Positions 35,769-47,389 are shown, counted from the first letter of the stretch. The stretch is 64,000 bases of DNA from Pochonia chlamydosporia 170 (GCF_001653235.2 NC_035794.1:930001-994000), one strand, 5' to 3'. A program made the numbers and translations. The notes: generated by a model from the sequence alone, not told the origin.

Positions 35769-37040
35769 ATGGCACCATTTCCCAATATTCCGGATCCATT
35801 TGACGATGATTCATCTGGTGATGAAAAACCACAGCAAGCTGATGATGAAGCTACCGTCTCTCAGTCTATTCATACGGCGCCGAGAGCCTCAAGCATTGCC
35901 GAAAGAAACAATTTGGGCAACAGACAGCGGGTTGACTTGATCAGAAGCTCGACGAGACGTCCCCCTGCATCCCTTTTGCATCGATTTCCCACAGAAATAA
36001 GGCTAGCAATATATAAACATCTCCTTGTGACTAAGAAGGAAATACAGGTTCATTCCGGCTGGGAGCAGGTCTATAGACGACAACAGCTAAGTATTCCGAC
36101 GAGTATCTTGCGTACCTGCCGCGGCATTTACAACGAAGCTATTGGCGTTTTATATGGAAGAAATAAGTTTTTGTACAAATTGCGAGACCATGTTCCCCGA
36201 GTCACTGACGTCGACCAAGTGGCGCAAATTGACGACTATGACACGGCTTTACCAAGCAATACCTTCATTCAGGGAGATAGTGAGGACTATGATGAAGAGG
36301 ATGAAGAAGACGGCGACTCGGACTGGGAAGAGGAGACAAGTGTCTCAAGTAGACACCAGCCACGAAGCACTAGGCGTCGAACCGCGCGACGGGCTGTGGC
36401 AGAGCCAGATATCAACGTCAAAAAGCACCTGCATCTCTTTCGGCGCATCACCATAGAAGCTGAGCAGAATCGGTACCTAAAAGCTACAAAATTACTCATG
36501 GCAAGTGCCATTGCAACGTTTGAGTACAAACACAAACAAGGCACACCAGATCATGCTTTATCAGCCCACCTCCAGATGTTGACCGTCCGGATGCATCCAA
36601 GATGGGAGCCCACCGAGGACACAAATAACGAAGCAGGCGGCGAATATACATTCGTCGATTTCTTCCATAAACAGTCACCAGTAATAAGGGCAATCCGAGG
36701 TCTAGACTTCCAGTTTCTACGCGTGGAACTGATGGGCTGTCGCAGAGGCGACGAAGAGGTCAAAGGCCGGACCTTCCAGATGGACTTTAGATGTTCACGG
36801 CCCAACAATGGTAAGAATGGAAATATGGCGTCTGTTTGGGCCAATGACGTGGTGATGCAGATCGGACGACGCTGCAGGGCAGCCAAAGCGGCAAATGCAC
36901 TGGATTCGTTGGATGAGCGTTTTGCCGAGACGTGCAAAGAGTATTTGAAGAAAGCGGACTGGAGTTGGGATGGGGTTTACCACGATGATGGGGAGAGTGA
37001 GGATGACTTGAATCTTGACGACGTCGATATATCATTTTGA
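35769..37040 (+). CDS. F-box-like / fungal-specific protein with acidic tracts
   Basis: This is an intronless 423-codon frame. Residues about 70-85 read LLHRFPTEIRLAIYKHLLVT, the degenerate F-box-like motif that opens a large group of ascomycete proteins. It is followed by the usual ILRTCRGIYNEAIGVLYGRNKF. An acidic insert (EDYDEEDEEDGDSDWEEE) and a basic Arg-rich run sit in the middle, and the C-terminus is again acidic (ESEDDLNLDDVD). These proteins are presumed substrate receptors or scaffolds, but few have known function. It is tail-to-tail with the polymerase delta subunit gene (202 nt apart). The actual start may lie at 35355. Confidence 0.7.
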   Translation: MAPFPNIPDPFDDDSSGDEKPQQADDEATVSQSIHTAPRASSIAERNNLGNRQRVDLIRSSTRRPPASLLHRFPTEIRLAIYKHLLVTKKEIQVHSGWEQVYRRQQLSIPTSILRTCRGIYNEAIGVLYGRNKFLYKLRDHVPRVTDVDQVAQIDDYDTALPSNTFIQGDSEDYDEEDEEDGDSDWEEETSVSSRHQPRSTRRRTARRAVAEPDINVKKHLHLFRRITIEAEQNRYLKATKLLMASAIATFEYKHKQGTPDHALSAHLQMLTVRMHPRWEPTEDTNNEAGGEYTFVDFFHKQSPVIRAIRGLDFQFLRVELMGCRRGDEEVKGRTFQMDFRCSRPNNGKNGNMASVWANDVVMQIGRRCRAAKAANALDSLDERFAETCKEYLKKADWSWDGVYHDDGESEDDLNLDDVDISF

Positions 37041-37242
37041 TGCGGTGATGAATACGTAGTTGAGAGCGTTTGACGAATGGGACACCCGGCATTTTCACAG
37101 ATTAGCGCGTAAATTCGGGCCGTAATTTGGTCATAAGTCGTAATACTATTTTTGCCCTACCCTTGCTACATATCACCAATTGTGAAAAGTATCTTCAAAC
37201 CGGGTATTTCCACTGAAATTTGTACCACCACGGCTCTTCAGG

Positions 37243-38929
37243 TTATCTCTTCTTCCCAAACCCAACCAACTCTACCTCCATCGTTTCCATATCAACAAGC
37301 ACCAGCTCCTTTGTCTCCGCGAATGACGGCACAGTAACTAGTCTGACGGATTGGCCCTCGGGTCCAGCAATCGTCTTTGTCGAAAACTCAGGCTGGCAAC
37401 CCACAAAATACAAATGCGGACACGTACTCATGACAAAAGGATCGTCTTCCTGAAACGGATAGCTCCCTACCACCAGTTAGCCTAAACCGAGCACCACGGG
37501 CCATGGCACAACAACTTACACAATGTATCAGGGGCGGTTGGCGCGCAACACCTCCATCTACACATGGCCTCCATCATGCCCAGTCTATCATCACTATCCA
37601 CATACTTGCACACATCATCTACGTTCTGGCCCCCCGTACCCAGGACCCTCCACCCCTCGATCTCCGCCTCCCACGGATTCGTGACCGCGTCAAACCACCC
37701 CGGTTCCTTGGAATTGGCCGGCTCAGGACCATATGCCCTTGCGCGAGGGAACATGGCCATGTGGATAGGTTGCTGGGGGTAGCTTGCGTTGGCGGGATCC
37801 TGCGCCCCCGGGAGAAGCGTAACCGGCATAGAAGGCAGCAACACACTGACGAACTCGTCGAAGAGCTGTGACGGGACGGCATTGTAGGAACTTGCGTCGT
37901 AGCCGTACTTTTTGCTGCCCTTCTTCTCGACTTCCTCTTCTTTGCGCTCCGTTGTAGTGGAGATGGAGTTTCCAGCAATGATGAGCCTGCTTATGGATGC
38001 GACTTCTTCCTGGTCAGTCGAGGCGAGTGCCTCGCCGAGGAGGTATTCTTGTAGGAGGTTGAGTTCGATGGCATGAGAGGCGTCCGTGTTGGAGAAGGAG
38101 AGTCCTGATACGATGGCGATTTTTTTGCTGCGCGATGAGACGTCCGTCATTTCCTCGTCCTCATCCTCGTCTTTGATTTGTTTCCGCTTGCCGTGGCCGT
38201 TTGTGCTGGGTTTCTTGGAGAGGGCCCATCGGTCGGGTTGGGCGGGGAGGTCGGGGAACTTGAGGTCGATGACTTCGAATTCACCGCTGCTGTTTTCGGT
38301 GCCCATGACGGCGATTATGCACCCCGTTACGAGGGGGATGCTCTGTAACAGGTCTCCTACTAGACGGATGCGGCCGGAGTCGTCTTCCAGCATGGTTTGG
38401 TCGGAGCCGTCGTGGGAGAAGTAGGTCTGCTGGGTTGATATGGGGGCGGAAATCCACCGCTGTGATTGTTAGCATGATGCTCGGTCCGTGAAAAGCAGAG
38501 GGAACTGGCGTCTTACGTCTTTGGACACATCTTCTAGAATGTTAGGCTTGAGCGGCATATCCATGTATACTGTGCCCGCGACCCAGCAAAGCTCGCCTTG
38601 GCGGACGTCAAGGACTCGTTCGACTTTTTTCACTTCCTCGCCGCCGATGACGGTTCCTTCCCAAGCGGTTGATGCGACTTGCTCTACGGCGGGCTTGATC
38701 TTGGTGAGACGGAGGAAGTACATGTCGCCATATTGCTGCTTGTAGGACCGTTGTTTGTCGAGTTCGAAGGAGGGGAGGGGCTTGTATGAATCGGCGACTC
38801 GTTCGAGGGTGGTGGTTGCGCCATCACTGGGAGGGATGTTAGATTGGAGGGATGTGTGCAATTGAGGGTGAGTTGGACTTACGATGCGGATTTGGGGATG
38901 AGATGGGATACCTCGTCGAGGGTCACCAT
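37243..38929 (-). CDS. POL31: DNA polymerase delta small (B) subunit, POLD2/Pol31/Cdc1
   Basis: Exons 38883-38929, 38517-38826, 37520-38459 and 37243-37466 encode 506 residues. The B subunit scaffolds DNA polymerase delta and is shared with polymerase zeta. The N-terminal OB-fold region carries QQYGDMYFLRLTKIKP and GELCWVAGTVYMDMPLKPNI. The inactivated calcineurin-like phosphoesterase domain follows, with IAIVSGLSFSN, LIIAGNSIS and MPVTLLPGAQDPAN. The C-terminus PTAPDTLWSYPFQEDDPFV and CPHLYFVGCQPEF is diagnostic and is completed only by the 53-nt last intron. Other introns are 56 and 57 nt. A Lys/Glu-rich insert in the middle is longer than in yeast. The start ATG reads MVTLDEVSHLIPKSAS; an upstream in-frame Met exists but lies in less protein-like sequence. 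Confidence 0.94.
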
Positions 38930-39716
38930 GTTGGGTGGCGAGTGCTCTGCGTTGACGCAGATTGTCGATGGATGCAAAGAGGATAGGATTGGTAGCCTGG
39001 TAAAATGGAGCTTGTGAAGTGTGGTCTGGTGAGACGCGTCGAGGTTTGTCAATTGAGTGAGGCGCGTTTGCAAGCTGCGGGCACTTAAAGAGGTGAAGTG
39101 GGGTTACGTATATGCACGTTTAACCTGGAGCTGGAGAGGAGGGACTTCAATGTTGGCGGGGCAGAATTGATTGACTTCAAGAACTTTGAACACGAACATC
39201 GTCCATTGTGTTTCCGTAATGCACATCAAGTCAATGGCGATGATAGCACGAGGATGTTTTCGACTACTTGTAACTGGACATAATGGAGTTGGTAGTACTT
39301 GATGTGTATGGAGCCAAGCATCCCAAGACCTTTGGAGCCTACATGTGACGCGAATGGACGCAGGGGCAACGCCTCATCACTTACTTTTATCATGGAATCT
39401 TTGCAAAACTGTTATTGACTGCAGCTTCATGCTAAAAATCACCTTGTGTGGCGTCCTTGAACCTGAACTTGACTGCATCATATCGTTTGAAGTCGCGACT
39501 TGACCGCTCTGGTCACAGGTATGACTCATCTTTCCTTGCTCTGTGACGACATGCCTGAGCTGAAGCAACATTGAGATCAGTCAACTCTTTTAAAAGAAGC
39601 AATCGATACTTGACCTGTGATATATGAATAACAACTCATAAAATATATCCGGTCACGCGCCTAGATCCACAGACAGAGGTCCCTCCATCGCATTCCCTAC
39701 CTATCATTATATCAGA
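38930..39716. promoter_or_regulatory. Divergent promoter region (Pol31 / GNAT)
   Basis: A 787-bp head-to-head spacer between the polymerase subunit (-) and the acetyltransferase (+). Frames here are short. No specific operator was recognised. Confidence 0.45.
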
Positions 39717-40259
39717 ATGCCCCCTTCAGACGCACCATGGACATCATCATCTCCAGACGCCACCGGCCGAAAATTAATACAGCTCCCTCTCCCTGTGCTA
39801 GACGCCCTCGGCAACAGTCAGCTTGAAAAAGCTCGCACCCTGTCAAACCTACCGCTCACGCCGTACATCGCCACCGAATGCGCAAGAGTATGGAGAAGGC
39901 GGGCAGGCCAACTACGTGCAAACCCAGATGACGCACCATGGGTCACTCGGCTACTAGTAACTGCGGATGGCACAGTTGTAGGACGAGCCGGGTTTCACGG
40001 GATACCTGACAGCGAGGGAATGGTCGAAGTAGGCTACTCGGTTGATCCACAGTACCGGAGACAAGGACACGCCCGTGCCGCTCTGAGGATTATGATTGAT
40101 GTAGCGAAGAGTGTACCAAGTGTTAGGAAAGTGCGAGCGACAGTTGCGCCGGGTAATGTAGCTAGTAGGGCTTTGGTTGACAGCTTTGGATTTGTAGAGG
40201 TTGGGGAGCAGTGGGATGAGGAGGATGGGCTGGAGATTGTCCTTGAGATTGAGTCGTGA
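39717..40259 (+). CDS. GNAT-family N-acetyltransferase
   Basis: An intronless 180-residue protein with a typical GNAT core. The strand TRLLVTADGTVVGRAGFHG precedes MVEVGYSVDPQYRRQGHARAA, in which RRQGHA is the acetyl-CoA pyrophosphate-binding R/QxxGxG/A loop (Ala replacing the last Gly). The final strand/helix APGNVASRALVDSFGFVEVGE is the usual end of the fold. The layout resembles RimJ/RimL-type small-molecule or N-terminal acetyltransferases, but the substrate cannot be told. It is tail-to-tail with the phosphatase-like gene, 280 nt apart. Confidence 0.85.
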   Translation: MPPSDAPWTSSSPDATGRKLIQLPLPVLDALGNSQLEKARTLSNLPLTPYIATECARVWRRRAGQLRANPDDAPWVTRLLVTADGTVVGRAGFHGIPDSEGMVEVGYSVDPQYRRQGHARAALRIMIDVAKSVPSVRKVRATVAPGNVASRALVDSFGFVEVGEQWDEEDGLEIVLEIES

Positions 40260-40539
40260 GGATGAGGATATAAATTAGTTGTTGAGTGCATTGGATTCTG
40301 GGATTACGATTAGAGTACGTGGTTGATAGCTGATGCGTATGGCTCTTTCATGTATATATACTTAAGTAAGTAGTCCCCGGCACGGGAACTCCAAGCGCCA
40401 AGGTTGAACAGTCCAGGCTAATGTCCCGCCTCAACTTCTCCTCGGTTCCATCTATAAGGAGAAGTTGTTCCCTCTATCACAAGCAATGCACTTTTGTGTG
40501 CTTTCCCTCTCCTTGCCACACAGGAATGTCCAAGACCTC

Positions 40540-41961
40540 TCACTTCCCCACAACAGTTCCATTATTGGAATTAGTATAAAACGAGATCGAATCCGTCGAA
40601 TTGTCATAAGAGTTACCGCACACCTTCGAATAACCCTGAAACATGCTTTCTCGCTGCCGCAGAAACTTTTTTAGTCCGTCCGCTGAGCAACTTTGTCCAG
40701 GACCGTCGAAACAACCCGGCAAGACCTGAGGACTCTGGTTCAGCAGAACTCGATAATATGTCGATGTAGTAGAGGAACCCGAACTGCTACTTTTGTCTTC
40801 CGTGGTTGCGTGGCCACCGTTTGAAGTACAGTTCATGCGCTCAATGGCAATGTTCGTAAGAAACGGAAGAATACGACTTGAGATCCATGCGCGATTATAA
40901 TTGATCTGGTCCAAAGGCATGGTGGCGTTGACATCATTCCCTCCAGAGAAGGCACTGTTGTTGAACAAGCCCATGGCGACGAGGACCGTCGGCGGCAACT
41001 CGCGATGCGAGAAGGAGACATACAGATCTTGGGCAGAGCTGCCAGCAGACAAGAGGTCCAGCGTCCTGTTAAGCCACGGGAAGCCAATGACGCCAGAATA
41101 CGGACTACCATATCCAGTGTTGTAGTGGTACTGAATGTCTTGGCCGTACTCGAACTGCAGCCACTCGTCTGGTGTGAAGAGTTCAGTCGAGCAGAATGGC
41201 GACGAGCCGCGGATGACTGTGTCGTACCCGCACATTGCTTGCATCGCCGTGACATCGTCAGACGTAAAGTTGAATCCTGGGGCAAGAGACTTGAGACGAG
41301 CGATGATGGGCGCAGTGTACGTCTTGATATATGTGCTTTGTTGCTTGGAACCCGCGTCAGCAGCATAGCGGCTACAACTCTTATATGGTGTCAAACTGTC
41401 GGCGCCAGCCTTCTTCCCCTCTGGAATCTCGACTACGTTGATGGTATTGTCGTCCATTTCGAGACCCCGAACGAAGCCTCTGGCACTTTGCACGGTTCGC
41501 TCCGCCGTTGAAGCCCATACCCGCTGTGGTAGTCGCAGTTTCGGATACCTGTATGAGATGGAGAGTCCGAGTTGGGCGGCTTCCACTTTACCCGTTCTCG
41601 TTAACAGTTCCTGCTCACCGAACGATGGGGCCTCCCAGTTTGCTAAGAAGGCAAGTTGCGGTATTTTGGACCAGTCGACTGTTGCGTTGCCTAACTTGTG
41701 GAGGAATGGTTCTAGATACTCCTCAAAGTCGAAGTCGTTTGCGTTGATAGCTGCGTGTCGTACGAGGTATGCTGCTCGAGTCACTGTGCAGCCCTGAGGA
41801 GGTTTGGGATCTCGAGGAGGGTCTGCGGGCTCGTAGTATGGTGCGATTCCTGCGAGATGCTCTAGGGGATTAAAAGAGTATGTTGAGTAAAGGGTCTGGA
41901 ACTGCATGGCCGTGGTTGTTGCGACGATAGCAGAGGAAACGAGAAGTTTGGCCGACTTCAT
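40540..41961 (-). CDS. Secreted histidine-phosphatase superfamily protein with altered active-site motif
   Basis: An intronless 473-residue protein with an N-terminal signal peptide (MKSAKLLVSSAIVATTTAM) and many Asn-X-Ser/Thr sites. It belongs to branch 2 of the histidine phosphatases (acid phosphatase/phytase fold). YLVRHAAINAND at residues 66-76 holds the catalytic RH pair, and VSFSHRELPPTVL holds the distal motif. Both depart from the usual RHGxRxP and HD motifs: the second Arg is missing and HD is replaced by HRE. Cysteines in paired positions suggest disulfides. It could be an extracellular phosphatase with unusual specificity or a non-catalytic relative. The conserved overall length argues against a pseudogene. 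Confidence 0.82.
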   Translation of the reverse strand: MKSAKLLVSSAIVATTTAMQFQTLYSTYSFNPLEHLAGIAPYYEPADPPRDPKPPQGCTVTRAAYLVRHAAINANDFDFEEYLEPFLHKLGNATVDWSKIPQLAFLANWEAPSFGEQELLTRTGKVEAAQLGLSISYRYPKLRLPQRVWASTAERTVQSARGFVRGLEMDDNTINVVEIPEGKKAGADSLTPYKSCSRYAADAGSKQQSTYIKTYTAPIIARLKSLAPGFNFTSDDVTAMQAMCGYDTVIRGSSPFCSTELFTPDEWLQFEYGQDIQYHYNTGYGSPYSGVIGFPWLNRTLDLLSAGSSAQDLYVSFSHRELPPTVLVAMGLFNNSAFSGGNDVNATMPLDQINYNRAWISSRILPFLTNIAIERMNCTSNGGHATTEDKSSSSGSSTTSTYYRVLLNQSPQVLPGCFDGPGQSCSADGLKKFLRQRESMFQGYSKVCGNSYDNSTDSISFYTNSNNGTVVGK

Positions 41962-42961
41962 TTTGGCGATGGGCGGTGAAAATTGTTAACTATGTCTCGT
42001 TTTGTGCTGTTTATTGTCTTTAATTTCTTGTCATTATCTGGCCATGGTTCGGTAGGAAGAATGAGGTGTCAAGGAATGGTCGACTGACAGGCCACTTGGA
42101 GAAGAAGAGACGACCGGTATAAATGTAATTCCAGAACACGACTCCTTGAAATGGTTTACTGCAGTGTAAACTGCAACACAGCTACTGGGCAGTGGATAAA
42201 AAGCAAATCCATGGATAATTGGGAGCAATTAAAAGGACATATACGTCAGACATAAACTAGTCGTCAGCAGAAAAGCTTGGAACTAATGCTAATCTTTGCT
42301 CTTGTTGGAAACGAAGCTTTAGTCCTGCATGGTACACTAGAGCTTAGCACTAAATTAGCCAATTCCACGTTGTTGTACGTCATTGACGCAGCAGTATCTC
42401 GATCGAAAGTCGATCAAGACTGGGGTAGCCAGACAAGAATGGTAAGATTAATAAATACAATAGGTCTAGCTCCATGGCCACATCTCGGGTTTCTTCCGGC
42501 CGCCCTCTCTCCTTGGGTCTCAGGAACAACACGTCCGCCACAATTCTTTAACCTCGCATGCTGTAGTATGTATGTTCTGGGTAGTGGCTCATTTGTGGTT
42601 CCTACGTGTTGTGCTAACGCATCATTCCGTCACAGTTAAAGGCGTCGCTTTGGCCGGCTAACTGCCGTGATTAATCACTACTCTTAGACCCAAGAGCGCA
42701 TCCAGGTGCGAAAAACAGTGCGATACGATGCAGTGGACTATGGCGGCATTCGTTTCCTCAATTGAATGCTCAGATTGAGAGAAACCGCCCGTTTCAAGAG
42801 GCATTCGTACCCACGGCCGGTATCTAATTACATGTCGAGCACCCTACCCAACACGTCTTGTGCATCAATCTGAAGTCTAAACTGAGAGCCTACTTCCATG
42901 CATCTTCTTACCATCTAAGCAATCATTTCAAGACTTCTTGATCGCTATTGGCATGAAATGT
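41962..42961. other. Intergenic spacer between two minus-strand genes
   Basis: This is 1.0 kb of 5'-flanking DNA of the phosphatase-like gene and 3'-flanking DNA of the hydrolase gene. A frame at 42277-42639 has no recognised motif. No repeats of note. Confidence 0.5.
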
Positions 42962-43942
42962 TCACAGTTGCCTCCAAACCTTGCCGATATAGTCAGCAAC
43001 CTCTCTCGCCCTGTCCCTTACAACACCATGTCCAACATCGGGAACAACGGCAACATTAGTGAAACCAAGGTCGTTGAGCTGCTCCTCGGTACACAAGTCA
43101 TCTAGACCCCCCAACACAACCAGAGAAGGAATCCCGGTGCCCACAGCCCTGGCGAACTCAGCGTCATTATCCATTACACTAGCATCTCTGACCACTGCCA
43201 CGACAGAAGCCACATGTCCCGGATGTTCACGCATTTGCCATTCTCGTACAGCTTCGGCGACGACCTCGCCATTTCTAACACGCTCCTGCCAATCCGAAGG
43301 GACCATTAGCTCACCACCCTCCAGGAACTCCAGCACCCATTTCCGAGCCGCAGTTTCGTCGTCACAGTCTATTCGCAGATGTTTGCGCTCTTCCTCAGTG
43401 AAATTCGCCGAGCGAATAAGACCAGCTGGTGCGACAAGGGTGAAGCTCGAAACCCGTGATGAGCGAGAGGCAGTGTATCCTGCAGTCAGGGAGCCGCCAA
43501 ACGAGAAGCCAACGAGGTGTGCTGACGGCCACTCCAAATGGTCTAGCACAGAATCTAGAAGCTGATGGAATAAGCTGGCATCGTGAGGCATGACAGGCGT
43601 GTCACTAAGCCCGTGGCCCCAAAGGTCGATGAGAACGAAATGGGCGTTGGGAAAGGATTCTTTCAGGGCACGGGCGAGCGGGAACATGCCCAGAGCTGGA
43701 GTTTGCACGCCATGGATGAAGAGTACGCGATCTGGGGCGCTGGAATTGTTCCCAGGGACAGACGGAAGAAACTCGTAGTAGGCGGCCTTGCCGTTACTCG
43801 TGCTCACGTATTTGGCGGGTGGGAGAAGCGTGCCAAAGGTTGATGTGAATGAAGCCTCGGTTGGGCCGGAGATTGGCGGGCTCGATGGGCTCGTTTTTGC
43901 ACCTGGGCGCGGGAGAACAACGTCGCTTGAGTCTAGGGGCAT
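42962..43942 (-). CDS. Alpha/beta-hydrolase fold protein
   Basis: An intronless 326-residue protein. The core fold starts near residue 70 (DRVLFIHG, oxyanion His77-Gly78). The nucleophile elbow is GFSFGGS with Ser147, the acid is Asp281 or Asp282 in VVLGGLDDLC, and the catalytic His is His305 in PDVGHGVV, so the triad is intact. IDLWGHGLSD (around 105-114) is the usual strand-4 motif. The helical cap region (about 180-245) holds EEERKHLR. The arrangement matches epoxide-hydrolase/lipase-like class IV hydrolases of broad esterase or C-C hydrolase activity; the substrate is unknown. No signal peptide is seen, suggesting a cytosolic location. Confidence 0.85.
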   Translation of the reverse strand: MPLDSSDVVLPRPGAKTSPSSPPISGPTEASFTSTFGTLLPPAKYVSTSNGKAAYYEFLPSVPGNNSSAPDRVLFIHGVQTPALGMFPLARALKESFPNAHFVLIDLWGHGLSDTPVMPHDASLFHQLLDSVLDHLEWPSAHLVGFSFGGSLTAGYTASRSSRVSSFTLVAPAGLIRSANFTEEERKHLRIDCDDETAARKWVLEFLEGGELMVPSDWQERVRNGEVVAEAVREWQMREHPGHVASVVAVVRDASVMDNDAEFARAVGTGIPSLVVLGGLDDLCTEEQLNDLGFTNVAVVPDVGHGVVRDRAREVADYIGKVWRQL

Positions 43943-46060
43943 TGCGAATAAGTCTGAATTGAGGTTTGGGCGGAGAAGAGCTACGGATTGCTGGTGCGGG
44001 TTTTATGGTGTTGTTGGTGAATAAGCAGGATGACGAGTATCTTAGTGCTGATGGTACTGGAGCAGTGTCATCATGATGACTCTTACAATGAAGGAATTTT
44101 GACGTGTGTATTCTAAAGCTATACTTCTTGACAAAAGCCTAATAATTTGGTTTCTTGCTTCTTGAAAATAACATGTACGAGGCCAAACTTGGGACACTTC
44201 GTCTTTAGTAATGCTGGAGAAAGCTGGTGATGTGGGTCGACGATGTGTGTCGGATATAGCAGCGTGGACAATATTACGGATAAATGCTAATTACCCGGGT
44301 CAATTCAATGCCCGGGGAGAATCACGACCACTCTTGACAGGTCGGGAAATAAAAAGGAGAGTTTCGAAACTTATATCGACGATACACGGTGTTATGATCT
44401 GATAAGAATGCGGCCGACCTTCCCGGCCACAAGCAAATGCAACTGCCCTATATCTTGCTTCCTAGACTTTCTGGGGGTACAGTATTTGGTCATATCTTCA
44501 TGTCATAATGTGACAGTAGCAAGAAGGGTATTTACAGGAGGGCATCAGAGCCGTGTTGATGACAATAACTGGGAACCTACCCAAACACTCTGGATTCTAC
44601 CCAATATCCAGATTCCAGATCTCATGAACACAACCGCCCGTAGTCGGATTGCAAACTCACCACCGATGCTGACGAAGTGATTGGAGCATTGATCCTTGTG
44701 TAAACTACCTCAACCATGTCCAGCACTCCCTCCCTTAGAAAACACCCACCGAAACGAGCACGACTCAGGAGCAACACCACCCTCATGCTACCAGCATCAA
44801 CTCCATAAGCACATATTTGATAACAAGACGCGACTGGTGGCCTGTAGGTACCGATCACCCATTACCGCCAACCGTTCTCGTCTGATTCCCAACATGAAAC
44901 GAATGCACGACTCCGCCTTCGGGTTTGCGTCAGCCCGCTCAATGGCTCTGCGCCACGAACATCACAAACCAACAGACTCAACACAAGCAACAACAGCACA
45001 TCAAATTTTCACGCAGTAGATTGATTTTAGTGCGGCAACGGCCCGTGTCGGTTCGTGCCCCTCTGCGCTAATCATCCCACATCCCAGATAACGCCGCCGC
45101 TTGGACCTCGCATTGTCTCGTGCTGTCTTAGCCCCTGGCTGTCAACGCCACGTTCCGTAATAGGTCGGCGGTGATGTCAAGTTCGAGCGGAATTACGCCA
45201 GGAAACATCAACTGCGCGAGTTGACAATATGTGGCTTTTCTGCCTGGCTCTGGCTGCTCATGTTGTTGGAGATCATGTCATGGCGATGCGGAGTTGTCGG
45301 ACAATTGGTAGACCGCCAATTTAGACTGGACGTGATGGTTAGATTTGCAGCATATCGTAGCCTTGGTTCGATGTAGTTGTCTATGGTGCTGATTTCGTGT
45401 TGGAGTCTGACAAGAATGTGGCATTTACCTCTAAATGGTGGCCATATTAGGTGTAATATATTCATGGGCTGGATCTGATAAGACCCAAGATGAACCCCAA
45501 CCCAGAAATCTCGGCCCTTTGCCCTCTTTGCAACTCCTGGTCATTCCGGCAGTCGGCAGTTGACTCGTCATCTTGGAGCGCATTATTTCCTCCGGTCTGC
45601 CCAAATGCTTGTCGGAATGTACGAATTGGTCGCAGCATGACGCTGCCCGCCCAATTCGAGGGAACCCCTTGTCTATCACAGGGATATTCTCGCCCTCAGC
45701 AACTGAAACGTATTCTTCAGCAGGTTCAAAGCGGCCAGACGCTAACAGCGCCGAGAAAATAAAGCGACAACATCGAGGTGTGGCTGAGAGAACGATGTTT
45801 CAATATGCTTGGTAGTACATGCATTGGAGATGCCACAGACGTCTTGTACTCTCGTAAATGTATTTACCTTTCTCTCCACGATATTGCTCCTTTACGTATT
45901 CACTACACATGCGACTACCTCGCATCGGGAAGTAGTAATCCATTACATCATGATTCTGGTTTAACAAGAGACTGGCCAAAACGACCCATTCCCATCTTCT
46001 ATATCGGAAATGACTACCAGATGCTGAGCCTCGCCAATCTTTCAACTACGCTACTCCGAA
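43943..46060. other. Intergenic region without a confident gene
   Basis: This 2.1-kb stretch separates the divergent hydrolase (-) and surface-protein (+) genes. Several frames of 80-110 codons overlap one another without motifs. An upstream small exon for the surface protein could hide near 45.9-46.05 kb. Confidence 0.45.
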
Positions 46061-47389
46061 ATGGTTTCTCCAACGGCCACTGGTACCCTGTTTATCCTCC
46101 TCGGCCAGACCTGGGGTTTCAAATTACGCAAGTTTAGACTAAAAACCCGAGAGATACCACAAGAACACTCACATGACCTCTTTCTCACAATAACACAAGA
46201 AGCACTACTGAGAGATAACCCAAAGAACATAACGGATGCCGTCTTTGGGTTAGTTGGCATCCAGTCGGCTAGATTCGGGGCAGGCACCGTCAAGAACCTC
46301 GACTGTCTAAAGCAGGAGATTGCAGACCAAGCATTTACAAACGGCAAAGCGATAAAGGATCTACGACTCATGGCAGGGGCTTTAGTATACCAAGCATTAG
46401 AAGTGAATACCATTCGAGTCGGATTAGCGAGCGCATCATGTACCGACAAGGCGAGGAATCCACAGGTAGGAGCCATATCACAGCATCAAGATCCAGCATC
46501 ACCTAATGCTGCGAATATTAATAAAGCTGTCACGCTGGAGTTAGCCAGACAACTAAAGGGTATTGGGGCGGATCCTAATCTTGCTTTGCTCAGCGGCACC
46601 TTTGCCCCTGGTGATGTATGTTTCCGCAGATGGGTTAAACTGCAGAGATGATGTACTGACTGGAGGCAGTTGAATGATTCGACTTTAAAGGGCAATTCGT
46701 GCAACACTAAGGATCTACAGTTCGGATGCATATTCAGATTGAAGAAACTCGTTCTTGACGTCACTCAGTCAGATATTGCGGCGGCAGTCGCAACCATACC
46801 GCAGACCTTCACAGGGACAGGAGGCATACGGGCCACGGATCTGGTTGATTTGAATTCCTTTTCTACGCAAAACGCACCACAAAGAGACAATGGGTCTTCT
46901 ACGACAAGAACCACTCAGGGGTTATCAACGGCGGCTATAGTTAGCATAGCGGTGGCGAGCCCCATTGTCGTGGGGGTGTTGATAATAGTTTGGTTTCTGT
47001 GGAAGCGTCGCCAAAAAGGACGACCGGCGGCGGAAATGTCAGAAGGGAGTGGAAGTGTTTATGAGAAGCCTGGAACAACGGCAGGCATCGAAATGGATGC
47101 TGTTGATACTGCTATTGCGGAGTTACCGGCGACGAGCATTGCCGAGGCTCCTGATCAGGACTATCAGAGCAGCGAGACTGATGTTTCGCCTCTATCGATT
47201 GGGAAGAGTGAACAATATCCTCGCGTGTTTCTTTACCCTCATCCTGGAAGACCTCTTAGCTACATTTCTGGATCTGTGGACCACATAGACGTGGGTAGAA
47301 GGCGGGAGTCGGATGCTGAGCACTTTGCCAATACTAAAGCTCAAAACAGGAGATGGGCAGTCTATGAGAAATCGAGGGAATATTTGTAG
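46061..47389 (+). CDS. Fungal single-pass surface protein with short cytoplasmic tail
   Basis: Exons 46061-46615 and 46670-47389 (54-nt intron, GTATGT donor) encode 424 residues. A weak hydrophobic start (TGTLFILLG) may be a signal sequence. The extracellular part contains an all-helical stretch with LELARQLKGIGADPNLALLSGTFAPGD and CNTKDLQFGCIF, a pattern common to secreted ascomycete proteins of unknown function. A Ser/Thr-rich stalk leads to one membrane helix at about residues 273-295 (AAIVSIAVASPIVVGVLIIV), then the basic stop-transfer WKRRQKGR and a 125-residue polar tail with Tyr-containing motifs. Splicing is needed to join the two frames. It could be a cell-surface sensor or adhesin; this is inference. 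It is tail-to-tail with the regulator gene. Confidence 0.68.
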
